NCBI RefSeq assembly: GCF_963583255.1
Contig: NC_084817.1
Span: 17,899,989-17,963,988, forward strand
Direction: 5' to 3'
DNA: 64,000 nt
From: Pyrus communis
Taxonomy: Eukaryota > Streptophyta > Magnoliopsida > Rosales > Rosaceae
Within the stretch, counting starts at the first letter, position 1. Every line of letters starts with the position of its first letter. This document shows, piece by piece, positions 57,780 through 64,000 of the stretch. Both the position numbers and the translations under genes were made by a program. Below the pieces are notes generated by a model. That model saw only the letters and a list, made by a program, of their open reading frames with translations. It was not told where the DNA came from and did not search any database.

Positions 57780-58640
57780 AACGATGTTTTCTCTCATATC
57801 CCCTCATTACCGTTACAAGATGTGACGTAAGTTCATTTTACTTTAGCATCAAGTTTGTTAAGGAACTTTTAATTAATGTATTGAGGTAAAAGTAATTTGC
57901 ATATTTATTTTTCTTCTCATGTAGAAAACCGACTCATCTACCTTTGCCTTTTGGTCAAAGAGCTCTATGGATATTGAGCCAAGGCATATTAGATTGCAGT
58001 CAAATAGTTACACTGCCAACACCCTTTTGGATACAGTGACTGCTGCAACTGTACAGGTTGGAAATTACTGAGATGTATAAACATTGATACTTGTTTTGAG
58101 ATGTATGTGATGCTTTGGTTCTATGTGAAAATTATTGAAGGTGGGCTGGATTAATCATTTTGTGTTTCAGTTATATATGTGTTCATTTTGAGTAGGGTGG
58201 TAAACTACAGAGATTGACTTATGTGCCTGAACTTTTAGACTCAGGCCTGTATTTCATATTGATCAAATAGGCATGAGTAGTGTACTTACACGAGGGGTAG
58301 TGTTTTGTTGTGAAGTAACACCAGTTGATTTCTCTATGCAAAAGTGCATGAATATCAAATGTATTCCTTCAATGCATAATCTCTAATGAACTCTCTATCA
58401 TTCATTTTGCGAACTTATTGAAATTTGTTATCAACGCCTGTTTGGCCCTTTGTCTTATTTCGTTACTGTTGTTATTAGGTCCTCGATGAGGAAGTTACAA
58501 AATGCACGGCCTGTGGGTTAGATTTTGGGGCTTTATAGATCTCAGGGAGGCAGTATATATCTCCAAAGAACTAAGAATGGTGTAAAACAGGTTCCTAATT
58601 CTAGTTACCAGGTTTCCAAATCATCTCCCCAGGTATGAAA
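57780..58640 (+). pseudogene. Fragment of an FYVE zinc-finger protein gene
   Basis: Three plus-strand exon-like pieces have plausible splice sites. The first ends GATGTGAC/GTAAGTTC at about 57829. The second is 57925-58056 (after CATGTAG, ending GTACAG/GTTGG), encoding STFAFWSKSSMDIEPRHI and NTLLDTVTAATVQ. The third starts at 58480 (after GTTATTAG) with VLDEEVTKCTACGLDFGAL then a stop. The CxxCGxDFGAF pattern is the first half of a plant FYVE finger; the remaining Cys/His ligands are absent. It is a truncated, intron-containing copy, perhaps carried by the adjoining transposon. Confidence 0.7.
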
Positions 58641-58660
58641 TTGGTTTTGTTTAACTTCTC

Positions 58661-58873
58661 TTGATGTCTTCAACTGGAGAAATAGAATTAACAAATCCTG
58701 AGGCGAAAGTTCATCACATGGTGTTTGGTCCTGATTGTTGGAAATTTTCGGTAACTGTTGTCAAAGTGGAGAATATATCTTTGTACCATCCTACAAGTAA
58801 ATTATGTGTCCTGGAGGATGCTATATCTAATACAATTACTTGGTCATCAAAGTACGTCGGAGTTGGAGAGTAA
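58661..58873 (+). pseudogene. Possible CACTA (En/Spm) accessory-ORF fragment
   Basis: A 69-codon frame from ATG 58664 reads GEIELTNPEAKVHHMVFGPD, then YHPTSKLCVLEDAI and TWSSKYV. The P(T/S)S.L..L.DAI....W..KY pattern recalls a domain seen in ORFs next to plant En/Spm-like transposases. Downstream, 59185-59365 has repeated AACGG/GTGGT words like CACTA subterminal repeats. The assignment is tentative. Confidence 0.4.
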
Positions 58874-58908
58874 TTTTAGTTCGTACTTAGACTAGAAAAT
58901 GGTAATTT

Positions 58909-59008
58909 GGCACTACATGGATAGTACTTTATGACTTCTATTGTTTATGTATTCATTAGGCACTACATGGATAGTACTTTATGACTTCCGTTGTTTATGT
59001 ATTCATTT
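58909..59008. repeat. 50-bp tandem duplication
   Basis: GGCACTACATGGATAGTACT... through ...TGTATTCATT occurs at 58909 and again at 58959, differing at one or two bases. Confidence 0.9.
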
Positions 59009-59110
59009 GGAAACTCAAGTATTTTTAAATTATGTTATAATATTATCAAGTATTGTTTAGGTAGTTATTATATTGTAGTAAATATGCAATTTTTTTTGGG
59101 TATTTTGTAC

Positions 59111-59116
<6 letters not shown>

Positions 59117-59141
<25 letters not shown>
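59117..59141. repeat. (TA)n microsatellite
   Basis: A run of TA dinucleotides between the 50-bp duplication and the CACTA-like subterminal region. Confidence 0.9.
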
Positions 59142-59146
<5 letters not shown>

Positions 59147-59387
59147 AAATAGTTTTATTTTTTTTTTAATTTTGGAAAATAATTTATAACGGGCATTAGC
59201 TGTGGTCAATTAGTAATCGACAACGACCATAGCACGTGGTGTTAGATCTCAATCTACAACCGATACAATCCGTGGTTATATTGCATTTTACAACGGTTAT
59301 CACATCCAGAATACTAACGGGCAAATGTCTGTGGTGGATTGCAATTTATCATGGGCTTTCACCGTGATAGATGAGCTTTTTCCTTCT

Positions 59388-59755
59388 AGTGCCAATAGTG
59401 GGGTGTGGTGGTTGGAGTGCAAATGTAATAATGATGCTAGCTAGGAGCGATAGTAGCGGCGGTGACGACGGTTATGGTTGTGGTGGCTGTTGTTATTATG
59501 GTGGTGGTGGTGGGGCGGTGGTTGCTTTGTCAATCATAGACTTAAAGTCCTGGAAGCATAAACAATGTTAGTCATGTCTTGCTTCAAGCAAAAAGACATC
59601 TCTTTGAAGCACTCTTCCCGAGTGAGCCATAAAGATCATGGATCTTTTTCAACTAGGTACATGATCTGCAAGGCGTCACTCATATGCCTTCGTATGAAGA
59701 TCATGGCGGTTTCTTTGTTAGCTTCGCCAACTGGGTTATCCATCTTAGTTCATGG
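59388..59755 (-). pseudogene. Retrotransposon gag fragment, copy 2
   Basis: A direct repeat of 56808-57178 with a few per cent divergence, including the GGT-rich part and the gag IFIRRHMSDAL region (minus strand). It is cut off after GATAACCCAGTTGG..., so it lacks the gag N-terminus that copy 1 has. The two copies bracket the FYVE/CACTA-like segment. Confidence 0.75.
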
Positions 59756-59788
59756 ATGCCTGCAAGCAAACACAATAAATATAGAATA

Positions 59789-59792
<4 letters not shown>

Positions 59793-59855
<63 letters not shown>

Positions 59856-59862
59856 TGTGTGT
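59793..59862. repeat. (GT)n microsatellite
   Basis: About 30 GT dinucleotides, with one TTTG interruption near the end. Confidence 0.95.
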
Positions 59863-60568
59863 ATTTATAACACGTAAATTGATGTAGGTCTTCATGGCCC
59901 ATAATTTCACAGAATTGCAAGAATGAAAAAACATATTTTTATTTGTTGCTGGGTTGCAGGCCAACAGAAGAGGCACGTCAGAAAGCCGAAAGCTCAAAAC
60001 TAGGTTGTTTTGTGTTGGGGTCAACAAGACCAAGCCCATACATAGCCTAAATAGAAGCAGCGGGTGCACAAGCCTAGAAACTGGGCTAGGTTTTGATGCG
60101 GGCCAAGCAAGGCAAAAGCAGCAAGGGATAACACTGGCCCAAGAATTAGGCTAGGCTGCTGCAGGCAATCCAAGATAGAAGCTCAGAGGGCTATGGATAT
60201 AGGCCGAGCGAGAGAGAAGCCCAGAAGGCTCTCAGGCAGGTTAAGAATCAACCCAGTGAGGTTAGGTGCGCGTGGGTGTCACTGGAAAACAGTGTTGCCG
60301 CAGCTGGCAGCAATGATCATAAGCCATGGGGAAACCATGGGTTTAAGAGGAACCTAAGAACGTTGACGGAGGAAGGTTCCTCGACGTCAAAGTCCAAAGC
60401 CCATGGCTTTTTGAAATCAAATTTGAAAGTACGGTGAGATTTTGACAGGAAATCTCATCCACACTTGTCGGGGATGACTGCAGATCATCTGGGATGAGGC
60501 TTCACTAGAAACTGATGAACCATGGTGCTGGGTTCAGTTGCAGGCAAGGCCCGTGGATGGGCAATGTC
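59863..60568. other. No recognised gene; possible LTR or repeat
   Basis: More GC-rich than its surroundings, with GCCCA/TGGGC words and no long frames. The composition recalls plant LTR leader sequence but no TG...CA ends, PBS or polypurine tract were found. Confidence 0.3.
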
Positions 60569-60571
60569 TAA

Positions 60572-61456
60572 GGCCATCTCCAACTGAGAGCTGGCCAGAA
60601 GGCTCGTTTTAGCCCTCTAGCTCTCCAAGATATTAATATTTAATAAACAGTACAAGGTCATATTTGCCTCTATCTCTAACCGAAGGCCATAGGGCTCATT
60701 TTAGTCCTGTCACAAAAAACTGTCACCAACCAAAGGTCAAAGGGCCATAGGGCCAAACATAATTTATTATTTAAAAACTATAACTTAAATTCAAATCCAA
60801 TGGCAAAGTGACGTCAGTTAGGAAAAAAAGAAAAGAAGAAGTTATAGGAAAAAAAAAATAGAATTTAAAAAAAATATGAAACAAATTTTGTAAAATAAAA
60901 GTGAAAGGAAAAAAAATGGAATTTTAAAAAAATATTAAACAAATTTTGTAAAATAAAAGTGATAGGAAAAAAATGGAATTTACAAAAAATATGAAACAAA
61001 TTTTGTAAAATACAAGTTATAGAGGAAAAAAAAATAGAATTTAAAAAATATATGAAACAAATTTTGTACAATAGAAGTTATAGGGAAAAAAAATATAATT
61101 TAGAAAAAATATAAAACAAATTTTGTAAAATAGAAGTTATAGGAAGTTATAGGAAAAAAATTGTGTAAGAAAAAAAATAAAAAAAAAACTGTAAAAAAAA
61201 AAAAAAATTCAAAAATTACAGCTAGCTGACGTCAGCTAGCCGTTGCATTTGAAATTTGGCCTAGAATTCCTGTCGATTATATCCGATAAGAATGCTAGAT
61301 TTTCTGGCCAGCCCGAGGCTGGCTGGCTGCTACAAGGAGCCAGCCCTTTGGCCCTTTCAGATTATGTGGGGCCCACGAGCCCTCTGGCCTAACTCTCAGT
61401 TGGAGATAGTTTTCGAGCTATTTTCGGCCTTCTGGACCCTTCGGTTGGAGATGGCC
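60572..61456. mobile_element. PIF/Harbinger-type MITE with TAA duplication
   Basis: GGCCATCTCCAACTGAGAG at the left pairs with the inverse of TTCGGTTGGAGATGGCC at the right, flanked by TAA at 60569-60571 and 61457-61459. It is the same family as 3730-5477, but the ORF-bearing interior is replaced by AT-rich tandem repeats. No coding capacity. Confidence 0.9.
60841..61145. repeat. About five tandem copies of a 60-bp AT-rich unit
   Basis: Each unit has a poly-A tract, ATGGAATTT or TAGAATTT, then ATATGAAACAAATTTTGTAAAATA and AAGTTATAGG or AAGTGATAGG. Period close to 60 bp. Located inside the Harbinger-type MITE. Confidence 0.85.
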
Positions 61457-61459
61457 TAA

Positions 61460-62348
61460 GGACACAGACAACCCAAAACGGTGTTGTTTTAATGGCAGCT
61501 CGGCTCAATGGCGCAGGCTGCAAACCTTGCGAGTAGCCAGTGCAACTCAAACGGCTCAAAGTTGTAGCTCGCACTAGTTTAGGGTAAAAAAAACCTTAAT
61601 TTTTTTCATTTCTTACAAAATCATCATTTAACATGAAAAATAATGCGAACACAATTTAAGCATAATCTATCATTTAGAACGTGTAAAAGTTGGGTTCATG
61701 CATCATGGTGAATGTTTTATGCACTCAAGGTTGAAAAAATATTGACAGTTAAGATCGTGTTTTAGAGGAACCTAGATTGTGTGATGGGGATTGGGAACTT
61801 ATTTGTAGCAGAAAATACCCTTCAGATTCCTTAGCACAACATCAAGATTGTGTGATGGGGATTGGGAACTTATTTGATCTAACATTCCTTAAAGTTTCAT
61901 CTTAAATTTCTAATTTTGTAAGCAAATTTTCATCATTTCCATTGAAAGCAATTGATATTGCTATCGATATATTTATAAATTTGCATATCGATATTTTCAT
62001 TAAATTAGAGGAGAGTTCACTTCCGCTTGCACATAAAGTACAATAGTCAGATCAACCTGTTACTCACACGTTAAGATAAGAGATTGATTCAGGTCTACCT
62101 ACTTGTACCCGATAAGAGAAAAATTATTTTGTTAATTAATTAATATTCGAGAAAGAAAGCCCTAGCTGAGCTATCTCCTCTTTCAATGCCCACATCGTTC
62201 ATAAGTTGCAACTTCACACCGCCACCAAGTCTACCCCATCCTTTGTTGAATTCCCATTCTTTTCACAAAGTATAAACAATGACCAATTAATTTTCTAAAG
62301 ACTTATGTCGAATGCCATGAGAGAAGTGACAAAAGCGGTGGTTCTAAA
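61460..62348. other. No recognised gene
   Basis: AT-rich. AGATTGTGTGATGGGGATTGGGAACTTATTTG occurs twice (61774 and 61845, 71 bp apart). The end may contain the upstream part of the LINE remnant in decayed form. Confidence 0.4.
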
Positions 62349-63048
62349 AGTCACTTCGCAGATGAATGCGAAGTTATTGAAACCTTATCAGAAGAGGTAA
62401 ATAAGGTGGCTCTCCGTGACCAGACGAGATGTCTCCACTTTTCTATCAGAAATTTTGGCATATTGTGGGCGCAGATGTGGTGGAGGCCGTTTGGTCTTTC
62501 TTGATGTTGGGCCGGTTGTTGCGTGAAGCTTGCTTTACGCATGTTGTACTTATTCCAAACAGTGTCAAACCCCATGATATGATCCAACTAAGGCCAATTA
62601 GTTTATGCAATGTTGTGTATAAGATTGAGGCGAAAGTGTTAGTTAATCGGCTTAAAGGGATTTTGTCTACTATTATATCTCCACATCAGAGTGCATTTGT
62701 CCCAGACAGATTGATCTTTGATAATTCATTAGTGGCTACAGAGATTGGTCATTTTCTCCACAATAAGCGATGTGGTTGAGACGGGTATTTGGCTTTGAAA
62801 TTCAACCTTAGCAAAGCATACAACCATGTTGAATGGAAATTCCTAGAAACTATGATGGTTAGGTTGGATTTTGTTAGGGAATGGTTCAGAGTGATTATGG
62901 TTTGTGTGTCATCGGTTTCCTATTCTTTCCCTAAGGGGTATGTTGTGCCATCCTGTGGTCTCCGACAAGGGGACCCGATCTCGTCGTATCTTTTCCTACT
63001 ATGTGTAGAGGGTCTTTCAACTCTTATTGCCAAAAAGAAGCAGTGTGG
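62349..63048 (+). pseudogene. LINE reverse transcriptase remnant
   Basis: The plus frame from 62429 reads LFYQKFWHIVG, IPNSVKPHDMIQLRPISLCN, HQSAFVPDRLIFDN, then after one stop at 62778 LALKFNLSKAYNHVEW, and GLRQGDPISSYLFLLCVEGL. These are RT fingers and palm of a plant L1-type element. The catalytic Asp of box A (normally xDxSKAYD) has become Asn, and the frame ends at 63048, before the FADD box, where a hAT-like terminus starts. It cannot be active. Confidence 0.9.
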
Positions 63049-64000
63049 TAGAGGTGGGTTCAAAAAATCGAAAACCGAAAAAATCGAACCGAACAAAAAA
63101 ACCAAACCGAAATCCTTTGGTTCGGTTTTGGTTTTAGTGGTTTGAAAACCTAACTGAACCAAATAATTATATTAAATTAATATTTATTTATTTTATTTTA
63201 TTATTTAATCTATTTTGGGTATTATCTTCAAAACCTAATTTCTAAGCCCAATGTTCCCAAACTTTTAAGCCCATATATTACTAGAAAAAGCCTTTTAACA
63301 ACTAAAACCTAACGTATCTTCTCTCACTTTGTTCTTTCTTTCACCCCAGTTGCACCACTTCTCTCCATGTTCTTTCTTTTTCCTTTCTCCGTCCACCATC
63401 TTCATTATTCACTCCCTCTTCCTTCTTCTTTTTTCTTTTTTTGTCCCCAGCCAGATCTTTCCTCTCTCGTTCATCCACGACAATGCATGTCTTTCTATCT
63501 CCCCCGTAAATCCTCTATTGCGTTTTCTGATCTCTCTCTCTCTGCTAAGAATCTTCCAGGCCAGCCAAGAATCCATACTTGCCGGCAGTCCCAACAACTC
63601 TTCCGAGTCCAACTTTCAGAGGGGGAAAAGATATTTTGTTTGAAATTTGAACCCTAAATCTATGTGATGATGTGAATGAATTTTATAAATTTCTCTGAAA
63701 TTTGTATCTTTGTAAGTTTCTGAATGAATTTTGTGATGGGTTTGTGAATTGTTGTGAGTTTTTTTCTAAATGAATTTTGTAATGGGTTTGTCGAAATAAG
63801 AGAGGAGTTGGACAAAAAGGAATTCTCTATAGCTTTGGTTTTGTATTTGCAGGTAATTGCATGCAAAATTGAGCATGCCAGCCCTCCACTTCCATCCTCC
63901 AAGGCCTCTAATTGGAGTGAAATTTGGTTTTTATTTATTAAATTTATTGTACCTGGCTTTTTTTTATCCTTTGTGCTAGTTAAGAATTCTTCTTATGGAG
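63049..64000. mobile_element. hAT-like element start, open at the window edge
   Basis: TAGAGGTGGGTTC at 63049 resembles the TAGGG(C/G)TGG ends of hAT elements and is followed by many AACCGAA/TTCGGTT words in the subterminal 100 bp. It interrupts the LINE RT. No right end was seen before 64000. The interior (63300-63650) is CT-rich then open in two frames (104 and 96 codons, Ser/Phe/Leu-rich), leader-like, unrecognised. Confidence 0.5.

Overview
This is a plant nuclear window: AT-rich, with spliced genes and dense transposon debris. The repeat families (for example the short 9-bp-TSD element at 16.0 kb and the GGCCATCTCCAACC-ended elements at 3.7 and 60.6 kb) look like those of Rosaceae (apple/pear type). 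That assignment is an inference from memory.

Three intact multi-exon host genes lie on the minus strand, and their splice junctions were resolved base by base. (1) 7092-11332 is a group-2 (low-affinity, SULTR2;1-type) sulfate transporter of 12 exons and 663 aa. It has a near-perfect miR395 target site in its 5' leader. (2) 20488-26257 is an organellar MnmE/TrmE tRNA-modification GTPase of 9 exons and 555 aa. A LINE remnant lies in intron 4 and a TIR element in intron 5. (3) 32481-36062 is a group-1 (high-affinity) sulfate transporter of 13 coding exons and 659 aa, with a probable 5'UTR intron and a TATA box. The same trio appears to be adjacent in Arabidopsis (At1g77990, At1g78000, At1g78010, from memory), so this is probably a conserved microsyntenic block widened by transposons. 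A fourth, small gene on the plus strand (55558-55833) encodes a 91-aa charged coiled-coil protein with its own TATA box and poly(A) signal; I recognise no family for it.

The rest is mostly mobile-element sequence. At 0-2.7 kb there are two opposed Copia remnants. At 3.7-5.5 kb is a PIF/Harbinger-type element with a TTA target duplication and a decayed Myb/SANT ORF. At 11.9-12.9 kb is a hAT-type element with a perfect 8-bp TSD. At 16-20.4 kb are Gypsy-type LTR pieces with a 942-bp internal tandem duplication. At 28.7-29.8 kb a Mutator-like element with long TIRs and a 9-bp TSD is nested inside another hairpin element. At 36.7 kb is a tRNA-derived SINE with a 10-bp TSD. At 45 kb is a two-variant minisatellite. 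At 47-48.6 kb a LINE remnant is split by a TIR element that seems to carry a captured gene 5' end. At 48.6-51.2 kb is a decayed Copia with PBS. At 51.5 kb is a duplicated piece of the MnmE gene (exon 7 end, intron 7, exon 8). At 52-53.8 kb is another decayed Copia. At 56.8-59.8 kb are duplicated gag fragments flanking an FYVE-gene fragment. At 60.6-61.5 kb is a second Harbinger-type element. At 62.3-63 kb is a LINE reverse transcriptase with lost catalytic residues, interrupted by a hAT-like end.

No rRNA, CRISPR array or bacterial-type operon is present. The most rewarding points are the miR395 site, two GC-AG introns confirmed by reading frame, a clean intron presence/absence difference between the two transporter paralogues, the MnmE segmental duplication, and several TE insertions with exact target-site duplications.
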